A stretch of 64,000 bases of DNA from Micavibrio aeruginosavorus (GCA_016432265.1 CP066681.1:2072342-2136341); one strand, 5' to 3'. Positions 25,824-34,822 are shown, numbered from the stretch's first letter. The notes: a model not told the origin generated them from the sequence alone. Numbers and translations: made by a program.

Positions 25824-27902
25824 ATGAACAGAAAAGACCGCCGCGCGCAGGAAAAGGCTCAGGAAAAAGCCAAGGCCAGAACCAGCCCAACCGTAAAAAT
25901 TTCAGCCGTAGCCGAAGCCCTGAAAGCGCAAGGAATGGCTCTTAAGGCCGCCGGCAAGGAGGCACAGGCCATACCCCTGTTGATCGAAGCGTTGAAAGCG
26001 GATGCGACGCTGGCCGATGTGCATTTCACGCTGGCCATGATGGCGCGTGGCAAGGCCGATTTAAAAATCGACATGGATGCCATTAATCGCGCCGTAGCGA
26101 ACAAGAAGTTGCTCTGCACATCCTATCTCGTCATCCTGAACATTCTGAAAGGCAAGAAGCAGTACCGGGAGGCCATGGTCTGTCAGGAAGAGCTTTGCCG
26201 TCTGATGCCCGACGATATGGACGAAAAGGCCAACCTTGCCTTGCTATACAATCTTGCCGGACAAAGAGAGAAAGCGCTGATCGCTCTTGCCGAGATCATA
26301 GCCGTGAAGCCGGAAGAAAAGAAATACAGGGGCGTATTCCTGAACATTCTGGGCCCTGTAACCCTGCAACAACATGAACCATTGCTGAAATTAACCCTGC
26401 AGGGCTGCTTTGACAATATTTACGAAGCCAACCTCAATAAAGCCTATGCCCTGTGGATCAAGCTTGTGATCAGCGATCCCGAATGCAGCGACTTGCAAGA
26501 AGCCGAGCGCCTCATTGAACAGGCCGATTTTGAAAACTGGATCGACAATCACCACCCCCGCGATCTCAATTTCCTGCATTGCCGGTTCTTCCTTGATGGA
26601 TTGCGCCTGATGATCCTGAACGATGTCGTACTCGAGCAGTTCCTGACGCGGTTGCGGCGCTGGATATGCCTGAACGCGGAAAAGATCGCAAACACGAGCC
26701 AGATCGAGGCACTGGAGAATTTCATTTGTGCCCTTGGCGAGCAATGTTTCTTCAATGAATATATTTTCGCGCAAACCCCTGAGGAAGAAGAAGCCGTTGA
26801 AACATTAATCCGCCTTCTGCAAAACCGTTCCGCAAGCGGCCCGAGCCGCTTGCAAACCTGCGCCATCGTATCCTGCTACAAGCCTTTGATAGATGTTTTC
26901 CCTGATAACGCCACCGAATTTTCGGAATTGGCGGCGAACCATCCGGCTTTCAAAAATCTGGTCGCGGCCCAATTCAACGCCCCGGCAGAGGAGCGCGAAA
27001 TCAAATCCCGGCTGGAAAGTTTTGGCTTTCTGGAAGATGACACATCCCGCAAGGTGCAGCAGCAATATGAAGAACACCCTTACCCGCGCTGGATATCAAT
27101 CAACAACTATCCAACGCCGAATGACGATTTGCCTTTCGCTCCTGATTTGCGATTCAAACCCTATAAAATTCTGGTTGCCGGTTGCGGCACGGGGCGTCAT
27201 GCGATCAGCACAGCCGCTTGCTACCCGAACGCCCGCGTCACTGCCATCGATTTAAGCCGCACCAGTCTTGCCTATGCCCAGCGCAAGGCGAATGAATCGG
27301 GCTTGGCCAACCGCCTCCGTTTCCTTCATGCCGACATCCTGAGCATGAAGGAATGGGACGGCCGGTTCGATATCATCGAGTCCTCAGGCGTATTGCACCA
27401 TATGCAAGACCCTTTCAAAGGCTGGCAAACCCTGAACGACCTGCTGGTTACAGGCGGATATTTCAAAGTCGGCCTGTACAGCGAGCTTGCCCGCCAGCAA
27501 ATCGTCGAAGCGCGGAATTTCGTAGCTCAAGGCGGTTACCCCGCCACAGATGCGGGCATCCGTCAATGCCGCAGCGATATTCTGTCATTGCCGCGGGACA
27601 ACCCCATGCGGCAAAAACTCATCAGTTTCACCGATTTCTTCTCAACCTCGCTGCTGCGCGACCTGATCTTCCATGTGCAGGAACATCGCATGACCCTGCC
27701 GCAGATTGATGATATGATGAAAAGACTGAACCTGACCTGCATCAGCTTGAATATGACAATTCCAGAAATTGTCAACCGCTACGATAAAATGTTCCCGCAG
27801 GATCTGGCCCGCTGCAACCTGTTGAACTGGCATGAATTTGAGCAAAAATTCCCCGATACCTTTGCCGGCATGTATCAATTCTGGTGCAAAAAAATCGCCT
27901 GA
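25824..27902 (+). CDS. TPR-containing class I SAM-dependent methyltransferase
   Basis: 692 residues. A Lys/Arg-rich start precedes TPR-like helices (about 25-150: AVAEALKAQGMALKAAGKEA and IPLLIEALKADATLADVHFT), then a helical middle. A QQQYEEHPYPRW motif (about 412-423) leads into the methyltransferase: motif I ILVAGCGTGRHAI (about 447-459), the acidic residue after strand 2 in VTAIDLSRTSLAYAQ, and motif II FDIIESSGVLHHM. TPR-methyltransferases with a YEENPYPRW-like motif occur widely without a defined substrate. It sits between two flagellin genes, so methylation of flagellin or of a flagellin glycan is a reasonable inference. No resemblance to Salmonella FliB is seen. Confidence 0.85.
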   Translation: MNRKDRRAQEKAQEKAKARTSPTVKISAVAEALKAQGMALKAAGKEAQAIPLLIEALKADATLADVHFTLAMMARGKADLKIDMDAINRAVANKKLLCTSYLVILNILKGKKQYREAMVCQEELCRLMPDDMDEKANLALLYNLAGQREKALIALAEIIAVKPEEKKYRGVFLNILGPVTLQQHEPLLKLTLQGCFDNIYEANLNKAYALWIKLVISDPECSDLQEAERLIEQADFENWIDNHHPRDLNFLHCRFFLDGLRLMILNDVVLEQFLTRLRRWICLNAEKIANTSQIEALENFICALGEQCFFNEYIFAQTPEEEEAVETLIRLLQNRSASGPSRLQTCAIVSCYKPLIDVFPDNATEFSELAANHPAFKNLVAAQFNAPAEEREIKSRLESFGFLEDDTSRKVQQQYEEHPYPRWISINNYPTPNDDLPFAPDLRFKPYKILVAGCGTGRHAISTAACYPNARVTAIDLSRTSLAYAQRKANESGLANRLRFLHADILSMKEWDGRFDIIESSGVLHHMQDPFKGWQTLNDLLVTGGYFKVGLYSELARQQIVEARNFVAQGGYPATDAGIRQCRSDILSLPRDNPMRQKLISFTDFFSTSLLRDLIFHVQEHRMTLPQIDDMMKRLNLTCISLNMTIPEIVNRYDKMFPQDLARCNLLNWHEFEQKFPDTFAGMYQFWCKKIA

Positions 27903-27957
27903 CTTTTATGGAATTCAATAAAATCAATGACTTCCCGGACAACCGGTGGTATTTTAT

Positions 27958-28021
27958 TTAAACTCTTTCTTAAGACTTGTCGTTTTAAGATAGGGGATAG
28001 GTGCCAGAAGGATATCTGGCA
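27958..28021 (+). promoter_or_regulatory. Flagellin 2 leader region with two inverted repeats
   Basis: Upstream of flagellin 2 lie three TTAA tetramers (27958, 27970, 27985), the last two forming the inverted repeat TCTTAA-N11-TTAAGA (27968-27990). A second hairpin, TGCCAGA-N6-TCTGGCA (28002-28021), lies about 40 bases before the ATG. No sigma-54 or FliA-type promoter is visible. The downstream hairpin is a candidate site for mRNA control by FlbT. Confidence 0.5.
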
Positions 28022-28060
28022 TCACATAAACTTAGGAAACCTAGGAAAGGAACCCTAACC

Positions 28061-29794
28061 ATGACATCCGATGTCGTTCTCACGGCAGCGTTGCGATCCA
28101 ACCTGCTCTCCCTGCAAGGCACCCAAAGCGCTATTGACGTTACGCAGTTCCGTCTTTCGACGGGCCGCAAGGTCAACTCCGCTCTGGACAACCCGCAATC
28201 CTTCTTCGCCGCACAGGCGCTGAACAACCGCGCCAGCGACTTGACCCGTCTGCTCGATTCCATCGGCCAGTCCATTCAGGTGATTAAAGCCGCTGATAAC
28301 GGTGTGACAGCCCTGACAAAACTGGTCGAACAGGCCGACTCGATCGCCACACAGGCTCGTGATGCTTTGGCTGGCGGTCAATCAGAAGCGAAAGCCGTTG
28401 GCGATCGTGATTTGTCTGGCGTTGATGATATCACCTCTTTGCCTGGCGTCGCCAACGGTGATATCTTGCGTTTTTCAATCACAGATGAAAACGGTGAGGC
28501 GGTCAACCTTGGTGCCTATGGCGGTGCTGCTGGTGCTACGGTTGATATTACATTAAACACAAACGACTCAGTCGATGAAATCCTGTCGGAAATCAACAAT
28601 GTCGCGCTTCAAATTGATGGTGCAGGTAACGCGATTGGTGAACAAGCGTTCGAAGCAACCCTCGATGAAGGCGGGAATATCCAGATTCGGACGCTAAATG
28701 GTGGCGATTACCGTCTACAATTTGTTTCCGCCGCCGCTACTGACGCCGCTGACTTGGCGTTGGCATCTGATTTGGGCTTCGCTGATAAAGCCAGACTTGT
28801 GGGTCAGGGCGGCGCGGCTAACAACAACAACGTTGAGTTCACAGCTCTTGCTGATGTAGCTTTGCGTTCTTTTGCCTTGTACGACTCTTCCACAACGCCC
28901 GATGAAATTGCTCAGCGCAGCGATCTTTTGAGCGTTCTGGTCGATGAAGACGGAACCACCTTGTTTGCCAACATCGACGCCGGCACTGACGATTACCAAA
29001 TTGGTATCAATGGCGGCACCTTACAAAACATTGAACTGTATAATGGTAACACTGCTGTAACCATTCAGGATTTTATTGATGATATCAACAGCAATACAAC
29101 CCTGAATCAAAGCATCGTTGCCGAATTCGATGATGAAACAGGCGTTCTCTCAATTCGCGCCATCTCGGCAGACGTTCAAAGCATCGAAGTTGGCGTTGCT
29201 GCATCTGTTGCGACAGCAAACTGGGGTTTTGGATTGAACGGTTCAACAGCCGGTTCCGCCAACACTGCATCAACAGAAAGCATCCAGCTTTCGTCTGCAG
29301 CAGGGGAATTGGCCCAGCTCGAAGAGGATTTTGATAATATCAGAAGCCAAATCAACCTGCTGGTCAATGATACCGGCTACCGCGGTACAAACCTGCTGAA
29401 CGGTGATAACCTGACAACCTACTTCAACGAAGATCGTAGCAGCTCTCTCGAAACAGAAGGCGTCACGTTTACAGCCGATGGCCTTGGAATTAGTGCAGCA
29501 AACTTCAGCCGGACATCATCTGTAGATGGTTCTTTGACTGAAGCCCGTGAAGCTCTTGAAGCCGTTCGCAGCTTCGGTTCCGCCTTGGCCAACGACTTGG
29601 CTGTGATCCAGACACGTCAAACCTTTACGACCGAGCTGATTAACACGCTGAAAGCGGGTTCGGATGCTCTGACCGTCGCCGACCAGAACGAGGAAGGCGC
29701 GAAACTGCTGGCTCTGCAAACCAGACAACAACTGGGTGTAACCGCCCTGTCGCTGGCTTCGCAGTCCCAACAGTCCATCCTGCGTTTGTTCTAA
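28061..29794 (+). CDS. Flagellin 2
   Basis: 577 residues from ATG 28061, matching the flagellin 1 start; an upstream in-frame start would add 20 residues. The N-terminal (RLSTGRKVNSALDNPQSFFA) and C-terminal parts are nearly identical to flagellin 1, including at the DNA level at the 3' end. The middle (about 110-520) is related but diverged and uses visibly more AT-rich codons than flagellin 1. An AAAGGA ribosome site precedes the ATG. Probably a second filament subunit. Confidence 0.95.
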   Translation: MTSDVVLTAALRSNLLSLQGTQSAIDVTQFRLSTGRKVNSALDNPQSFFAAQALNNRASDLTRLLDSIGQSIQVIKAADNGVTALTKLVEQADSIATQARDALAGGQSEAKAVGDRDLSGVDDITSLPGVANGDILRFSITDENGEAVNLGAYGGAAGATVDITLNTNDSVDEILSEINNVALQIDGAGNAIGEQAFEATLDEGGNIQIRTLNGGDYRLQFVSAAATDAADLALASDLGFADKARLVGQGGAANNNNVEFTALADVALRSFALYDSSTTPDEIAQRSDLLSVLVDEDGTTLFANIDAGTDDYQIGINGGTLQNIELYNGNTAVTIQDFIDDINSNTTLNQSIVAEFDDETGVLSIRAISADVQSIEVGVAASVATANWGFGLNGSTAGSANTASTESIQLSSAAGELAQLEEDFDNIRSQINLLVNDTGYRGTNLLNGDNLTTYFNEDRSSSLETEGVTFTADGLGISAANFSRTSSVDGSLTEAREALEAVRSFGSALANDLAVIQTRQTFTTELINTLKAGSDALTVADQNEEGAKLLALQTRQQLGVTALSLASQSQQSILRLF

Positions 29795-29837
29795 GAATAG
29801 AACGCCCACGCAGGCGACCCTTAAATTTCAAGACCAG

Positions 29838-29869
29838 AACCGGCGGAAGAAGTCCGCCGGTTTTGTTTT
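29838..29869 (+). terminator. Intrinsic terminator of flagellin 2
   Basis: The stem ACCGGCGGA/TCCGCCGGT with an AGAAG loop is followed by TTTGTTTT. It lies 45 bases past the stop. Confidence 0.88.
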
Positions 29870-29892
29870 GCCGGTTCCACAAGCCTTCGGGT

Positions 29893-29908
29893 TGGCATTG
29901 AATTTGCA
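29893..29908 (+). promoter_or_regulatory. sigma-54 promoter of flbT-flaF
   Basis: TGGCATTGAATTTGCA has TGGCA at -24 and TTTGCA at -12 with correct spacing. Predicted start near 29919, giving a leader of about 140 bases that contains the small hairpin at 30025-30039. Confidence 0.8.
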
Positions 29909-30024
29909 TTGACCAAAAAGAGGATCAAATTCTGCGTAAGGATCAATTACGGAATATGCCGCCTTTACCATCCGCCCGCATTTACCGTCCGTTGGTGTTT
30001 TTGTGCGAGAATGGTAATATAGGT

Positions 30025-30039
30025 ACGGAAGAAGTCCGT
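30025..30039 (+). repeat. Small hairpin in the flbT leader sharing a 13-mer with the flagellin 2 terminator
   Basis: ACGGA-AGAAG-TCCGT forms a 5-bp stem shortly before the flbT ribosome site. Its core CGGAAGAAGTCCG is identical to the top of the flagellin 2 terminator at 29844-29856. Confidence 0.5.
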
Positions 30040-30061
30040 TTGTAAAGGAAGGAAGAAATCC

Positions 30062-30463
30062 ATGGCCCTGATTATCGATCTCAAACCCGGCGAAAAAATC
30101 CTGATAGGCACGGCTGTGATTACCAACGACAGCCAGCGCACGCGCTTGCATATTTCCGGCGATGCCGCGATTTTGCGTGAAAAAGACGTGATGAAAGAGG
30201 AAGAGGCCACCTCGCCCGCCCGCAAGATTTACTTTCTGGTTCAGTGTATGTATCTGGCGTCCGACCCGAAAATTTACTTCGATAAATATTTCGGACTGAT
30301 CCGCGAAATGCAAAACGCGGCCCCGACGACGTCTCTCTTCTTTATGAAGATCAACGATATGATTTTGGAAGGCTCGTACTACAAGGCGATGAAAGAGGCG
30401 CGTGAGCTGATTAAACATGAAGAAGAGCTGATCGAGAATGTCAAAAGGCAATCCGCCGAATAA
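30062..30463 (+). CDS. flbT: FlbT, flagellin post-transcriptional regulator
   Basis: 133 residues. The FlbT pattern is clear: LIIDLKPGEKILIGTAVITN, then ILREKDVMKEEEATSPARKI and YFLVQCMYLASDP. In Caulobacter FlbT binds the 5' leader of flagellin mRNA and destabilises it until the hook is finished; in other species it can act positively. An AAGGAAGGA stretch precedes the ATG. Overlaps flaF by 26 bases, ensuring coupled translation. Confidence 0.95.
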   Translation: MALIIDLKPGEKILIGTAVITNDSQRTRLHISGDAAILREKDVMKEEEATSPARKIYFLVQCMYLASDPKIYFDKYFGLIREMQNAAPTTSLFFMKINDMILEGSYYKAMKEARELIKHEEELIENVKRQSAE

Positions 30464-30920
30464 CCCGTATGCCAGCGCCTCGCGGCACTATGATACGCAT
30501 GCGAAGAACACCACCGGCGACCCGCGTGAACTGGAGGCGCGCGTACTGATCAAATCCGCCAAACAACTGCAGGATATCCAGGCGCGCTGGGATAGCGGCA
30601 TGACCGGTGAGGAATTGAATGAAGTTCTGCTTTATAACCGGCAAATATGGATGATCTTCGTCGATACCGCGCTTGAGAACACTGGCGAGGGCCACACGAT
30701 CGAGCTGCGTAACAATATCGCCAATCTGGGCACATTCATCTTCAAGCAAACCATCGACATTCTGGCGGCGCCTAAGAAAGAAAAACTGAATATCCTGATC
30801 GAAATCAACCGTGAGATCGCAGGCGGCCTTATGCAGCAGATACCCAAGACCGCCGAAGGGGCAGGCACGCCATCCCCCGCACAACCCGCAAGCGGGAGCC
30901 GCACCAGCGAAACGGCCTGA
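30438..30920 (+). CDS. flaF: FlaF, flagellin synthesis regulator/chaperone
   Basis: 160 residues. The FlaF motifs are visible: RELEARVLIKSAKQLQDIQA, LLYNRQIWMIFVDTALENTG and LRNNIANLGTFIFKQTIDIL. In Caulobacter FlaF is needed for flagellin translation and export and works with FlbT. An N-terminal extension of about 20 residues and a Pro/Ala/Ser tail exceed the family core. Confidence 0.95.
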   Translation: MSKGNPPNNPYASASRHYDTHAKNTTGDPRELEARVLIKSAKQLQDIQARWDSGMTGEELNEVLLYNRQIWMIFVDTALENTGEGHTIELRNNIANLGTFIFKQTIDILAAPKKEKLNILIEINREIAGGLMQQIPKTAEGAGTPSPAQPASGSRTSETA

Positions 30921-30957
30921 ATATCAATCCATACCCTAAAAAATCCCAAGGCGATAA

Positions 30958-30978
30958 AAAAGGCCCGCGCGGGCCTTG
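30958..30978 (-). terminator. Bidirectional terminator between flaF and the FlaG-like gene
   Basis: The palindrome AAGGCCCG-CG-CGGGCCTT has an A-run on its left side that reads as a T-run on the minus strand. It therefore best terminates the minus-strand FlaG-like gene, and may also stop flaF transcripts. Confidence 0.8.
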
Positions 30979-31003
30979 ATCCTTTCATCTCCACCAAAAA
31001 AAA

Positions 31004-31492
31004 TCAGGCCAAAACGCTGACCCCGGCATTAGTGCCGCTGCTGCCGGCGCGGGCAGCATTGGTGAAGGCGGCGATTTGCTGATGTGTCGGCGCAGACGGC
31101 ACGCGCGGAGCAGGTGCCTCCTCGGCTGGAACGGGCGCCGATTGTACTTCGATCTCAGGAGATGTCGCCTGAGCCGTCACACTCACGGGCTGCTCGGATT
31201 TAGGCTGGCTGGCCTGGCGCTGCAATTCGGCTCGACGAGCTTCATCGCGGGCGCGATTCTCCAGCAACGTTTCCGAGGGAATCTGGTCGATCACATCGCG
31301 GGTTTCGCCATTACGGAACTGCAAAACAGCCGTATCGTAATTGACGTCGACGAATACGCTCATATACGGCGCCCGCCCCACCTTCTGGATGCGAGCGGGA
31401 TTGGCGGCAAAAGACTCAGCCGCACTCATCTGCCCGGCGCTGGCGCGCAGCAGAGACGCATTCTGCAGAGTCGAATTGACGGCTTCAATCAT
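31004..31492 (-). CDS. FlaG-like protein of unknown function
   Basis: 162 residues. The central part APYMSVFVDVNYDTAVLQFR, then NGETRDVIDQIPSETLLENR, follows the FlaG pattern (a beta strand with conserved Val/Asp, then D/ETGEVIRQIPxE). The N-terminus (TLQNASLLRASAGQMSAAES) and the Pro/Ala-rich C-terminus are not conserved with FlaG. FlaG proteins influence filament length in other bacteria. It lies beside flaF on the opposite strand. Confidence 0.6.
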   Translation of the reverse strand: MIEAVNSTLQNASLLRASAGQMSAAESFAANPARIQKVGRAPYMSVFVDVNYDTAVLQFRNGETRDVIDQIPSETLLENRARDEARRAELQRQASQPKSEQPVSVTAQATSPEIEVQSAPVPAEEAPAPRVPSAPTHQQIAAFTNAARAGSSGTNAGVSVLA

Positions 31493-32132
31493 ATCCCTAA
31501 CCGTATGTTATCAACGCGGCCATTTTACAATGCTTCAAGCCAAAACCCCTTTTGTCCTGAAAACGGCACATTACCCTATTCTCATGGTAACTTGTCCGCC
31601 GTCAAATGTCAAGAAAATCACCTGTAAATCACATACGTATGATAAGTCTTCCCCCAATATTCACAGCGAGTACTTGATAAAAAATTGACTATACGCATCA
31701 AATATTACAAAGAATTACTCCTTATTATTACTTATTTATCACGATTACTTTTAAATTTACTACAGAATACACTGGAGGCTGCATAATCAAACCGGACGAT
31801 ATCCTTAGCTATATCTCTGTTTTTACTTAGTAAGTTAATGTTTTTAGGTCAATATTAAGACTATCGGCTTCATAATATTCATATACAAACATAAATGCAG
31901 GCCGGAACGGAGAAAACCGGCCCCCACGCAGAACCAGAAAACAGTCATCCACGCCGCGCCTTCATGCCGCGTGAGTCTGCGGTTACGGGAAAAGTTGGCG
32001 TTTGCCACATCCGCCAAACTCCTGTAACCTTGGAGAATATGGGCTTTTCGGCTCATAGCGTCTTGATTCCTTCCGCTTCTGCACTTGCCTTCCGGCAGGC
32101 CTGCATACACTTTGATAACAGGGTTAGTACTC
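31493..32132 (+). other. 640-base intergenic region upstream of fliF, with an AT-rich core
   Basis: No credible gene on either strand. From about 31,610 to 31,890 the sequence is strikingly AT-rich (several TTTTTA and ATATTA stretches), after which base composition returns to that of the genome. GAGTC (near 31973) and GATTC (near 32065) occur close to fliF. It probably holds the fliF operon promoter and an upstream regulator site, but no sigma-54 or TTAA-N7-TTAA site was found. Confidence 0.6.
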
Positions 32133-33776
32133 GTGAATAGCTTTATGGAGACCCTCAAGCAACTCGGCCCCGCCCGTCTGGCCATTATGGGCAGCGTGGT
32201 GCTGGGCTTGTTGCTGTTCTTCATCTTCGTATCCATGCGCGTTTCAACGCCGGACATGAAGCTGCTTTACGATGACCTGTCATCAGTCGACTCCGGCGCC
32301 ATCGTCGCCAAGCTCGAAGAAAACGAAATTCTCTATAAAGTCTCGGAAGACGGGGCCCGCGTCAGCGTTCCCGAAGATTCTGTCGGCCGCGCGCGCATGC
32401 TGCTGGCACAAGCAGGCCTGCCGAATGGCGGCTCGATGGGTTATGAAATCTTCGATAAACAGTCCGGTTTCGGCACCACCAATTTCGTGCAGAACATCAA
32501 TCAGGTTCGTGCGCTCGAAGGAGAGCTGGCCCGCACCATCAGTTCACTCGATCAAATCCGGAGCGCCCGCGTCCATCTGGTGCTGCCACAACGCGAATTG
32601 TTCAGCCGTGAAAGCCGCACGGCAACGGGCAGTGTCTTCTTGTCTTTGCGTCCTGGCGCACAACTCTCGCAGGAGCAAATACTGGCGATCCAGTCGCTGG
32701 TTTCCTCCGCCGTCCCCGATATGAAACCCGAAACCGTTTCTGTCGTCGACAGCAACGGCCAACTGCTGGCCCGCGGCGGCGAGAATGCCGACAATATGAT
32801 GCCGATGAAGGCCGAAGAAATGCGCCGCAACTATGAATCGCGCATGACCCAATCGATCGAGGATATTCTGGGCCGCATCGTGGGATATGGCCGCGTACGC
32901 GCCAACGTCACGGCGGAACTGAACTTCGACCGTATCACCACCAACGAGGAACTGTTCGATCCTGAAAGCGCCGTGGTTCGCTCTTCACAGGTAGTGGAAG
33001 AAAACAACCTTGAAAGGACTCCGCCTTCGGGCGACGTTTCCGTCCAGAACAATCTGCCAGGCATCGCTTCCGACCTGCTGGTCGACCCCAAGCCTTCTCT
33101 GGAAGGGAATAAAATCGAGGAAGTGACGAACTTCGAGATCAGCAAAACCATCCGCAACACCGTGCGTGAAACCGGCGAGGTCAAGCGCCTGTCAGTTGCG
33201 GTTCTGGTTGATGGAACATACACCACGGACGCCGAAGGCAATAAAACCTATCAGCCGCGCGCGCAGGAGGAGCTTGACCGCATCGCCGCGCTGGTGCGTT
33301 CAGCCATTGGCTATGACGAAAGCCGGGGCGACACGCTCGAAGTCGTCAATCTGCAATTCGCCGACATCGAAACCGACGATGGTTCCACCGAAGCCAATCT
33401 GCTGTTCGGCTTCGAGCGTAGCGATCTGCTGCAAGCCGTTGAAATCATTACCGTCGCCGTCATGATAATTTTGGTGATCCTGCTGGTCATCCAGCCGATG
33501 GTCGGGCGCTTGCTCGCCACTGAGGGCCCCAAACTGGACGAAGGCACCGAAGCCGACCTGCTGGCTGCCCGCCCGATGAATCCTCAATTGACCGGGCCGG
33601 ATGGCGAATCGTTCTCGCCTGAGCAACTCGAGGAAGAGGATGATACATTGATCGACATGCGTAGCGTTGAAGGCAAGGTCAAGGCATCATCGGTCAAGAA
33701 GGTTGAAGATATTGTTGACTCCTATCCGTCGGAAACCGTATCCGTCATCCGCAGCTGGATGACGCAGGAAAGCTGA
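32133..33776 (+). CDS. fliF: FliF, MS-ring protein
   Basis: 547 residues from GTG 32133, chosen because AGGG lies 9 bases upstream; ATG 32145 is the alternative. Membrane segments are at about 19-38 and near 450. The YscJ-like ring-building domain contains SMGYEIFDKQSGFGTTNFVQ and ALEGELARTISSLDQIRSAR. The C-terminal tail (MRSVEGKVKASSVKKVEDIV) is the FliG-binding segment. First gene of the fliF-fliG-fliH-fliN-motA operon. Confidence 0.96.
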   Translation: MNSFMETLKQLGPARLAIMGSVVLGLLLFFIFVSMRVSTPDMKLLYDDLSSVDSGAIVAKLEENEILYKVSEDGARVSVPEDSVGRARMLLAQAGLPNGGSMGYEIFDKQSGFGTTNFVQNINQVRALEGELARTISSLDQIRSARVHLVLPQRELFSRESRTATGSVFLSLRPGAQLSQEQILAIQSLVSSAVPDMKPETVSVVDSNGQLLARGGENADNMMPMKAEEMRRNYESRMTQSIEDILGRIVGYGRVRANVTAELNFDRITTNEELFDPESAVVRSSQVVEENNLERTPPSGDVSVQNNLPGIASDLLVDPKPSLEGNKIEEVTNFEISKTIRNTVRETGEVKRLSVAVLVDGTYTTDAEGNKTYQPRAQEELDRIAALVRSAIGYDESRGDTLEVVNLQFADIETDDGSTEANLLFGFERSDLLQAVEIITVAVMIILVILLVIQPMVGRLLATEGPKLDEGTEADLLAARPMNPQLTGPDGESFSPEQLEEEDDTLIDMRSVEGKVKASSVKKVEDIVDSYPSETVSVIRSWMTQES

Positions 33777-33803
33777 TGGGTATAGTACGGGGAAGTACGA
33801 GCT

Positions 33804-34820
33804 ATGCGCGTTCGTGAGGATTATCGCACACTGACAGGGCCGGAAAAGGCATCCATATTCCTGCTCGCGCTGGGAGAGGACTACACCGCCAAGATATTCG
33901 AGCACATGGACGACGAGGAGATCATGGAGATCTCTCAGACCATGGCCAATCTCGGAAAAGTCAGCGCGAATGTCGTCGAACGCCTCTTTATCGATTTTGC
34001 CGAGCAAATGAGTTCGACCAATGCCCTTGTCGGCACACTCGATTCCACTGAACGTTTGCTGGCCAAGGTTCTTGGCAAGGATAAAGTCGGCCAGATCATG
34101 GAAGAAATCCGTGGCCCGGCGGGGCGCACGATGTGGGAGAAGCTTGGCAACGTCAACGAAGAAATTCTGGCCAATTTCCTGCAAAAAGAATACCCGCAAA
34201 CCGTCGCGGTCGTGATGTCAAAGGTCAGCACAGACCACGCCGCCCGCGTTTTGGCGCTGCTGCCCGAGAATTTCGCCCTTGAAGTCATCCACCGGATGTT
34301 ACGGATGGAAGCCGTGCAGAAAGAAGTGCTGGAAGACGTTGAAAAGACCCTCCGCACGGAATTCATGGCCAATCTCTCGCGCACCCAGCGCCGCGACAGC
34401 CATGAACTGATGGCCGAGATATTCAACAGCCTTGAACGTTCGGTCGAGTCCAAATTCATGGGGGAACTGGAAAAAACCGTTCCGGAGTCTGCAGAAAAGA
34501 TCCGCAGCCTTATGTTCACATTCGAAGATCTGCTCAAGCTCGATCCCGCCTCCATCCAAACGCTCATCCGCGCCGTCGACAAGGACAAGCTGCCCACAGC
34601 GCTCAAGGGCGCTACCGAAACGCTGCGCGATTTGTTCTTCTCCAACATGTCGGAACGCGCGGCCAAAATCATGAAAGAAGACATGGCTGCCATGGGCCCG
34701 GTGCGGCTGAAAGAAGTCGAAGAGGCGCAGCAATATATCGTCAACATCACCAAAGACCTCGAAAGCCGCGGCGAAATTGTCATTGCCTCGGGTAACGAGG
34801 AAGATGAACTGATCTACTAG
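33804..34820 (+). CDS. fliG: FliG, motor switch protein
   Basis: 338 residues. It has the armadillo-like N-domain ([20 protein letters not shown]), the EHPQTxA-type motif as [20 protein letters not shown], and the charged torque helix region [20 protein letters not shown]. FliG transmits stator force to the C ring. It starts 27 bases after fliF. Confidence 0.97.
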   Translation: MRVREDYRTLTGPEKASIFLLALGEDYTAKIFEHMDDEEIMEISQTMANLGKVSANVVERLFIDFAEQMSSTNALVGTLDSTERLLAKVLGKDKVGQIMEEIRGPAGRTMWEKLGNVNEEILANFLQKEYPQTVAVVMSKVSTDHAARVLALLPENFALEVIHRMLRMEAVQKEVLEDVEKTLRTEFMANLSRTQRRDSHELMAEIFNSLERSVESKFMGELEKTVPESAEKIRSLMFTFEDLLKLDPASIQTLIRAVDKDKLPTALKGATETLRDLFFSNMSERAAKIMKEDMAAMGPVRLKEVEEAQQYIVNITKDLESRGEIVIASGNEEDELIY

Positions 34821-34822
34821 CG

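Noticed and set aside
27958-27973. TTAA-N8-TTAA upstream of flagellin 2 as a CtrA box
   Set aside because: Spacing is 8, not the 7 of the standard CtrA site; kept only as part of the leader description.
33935-34783. Open frame of 282 codons opposite fliG
   Set aside because: Ser/Arg-rich shadow of a well-conserved gene.
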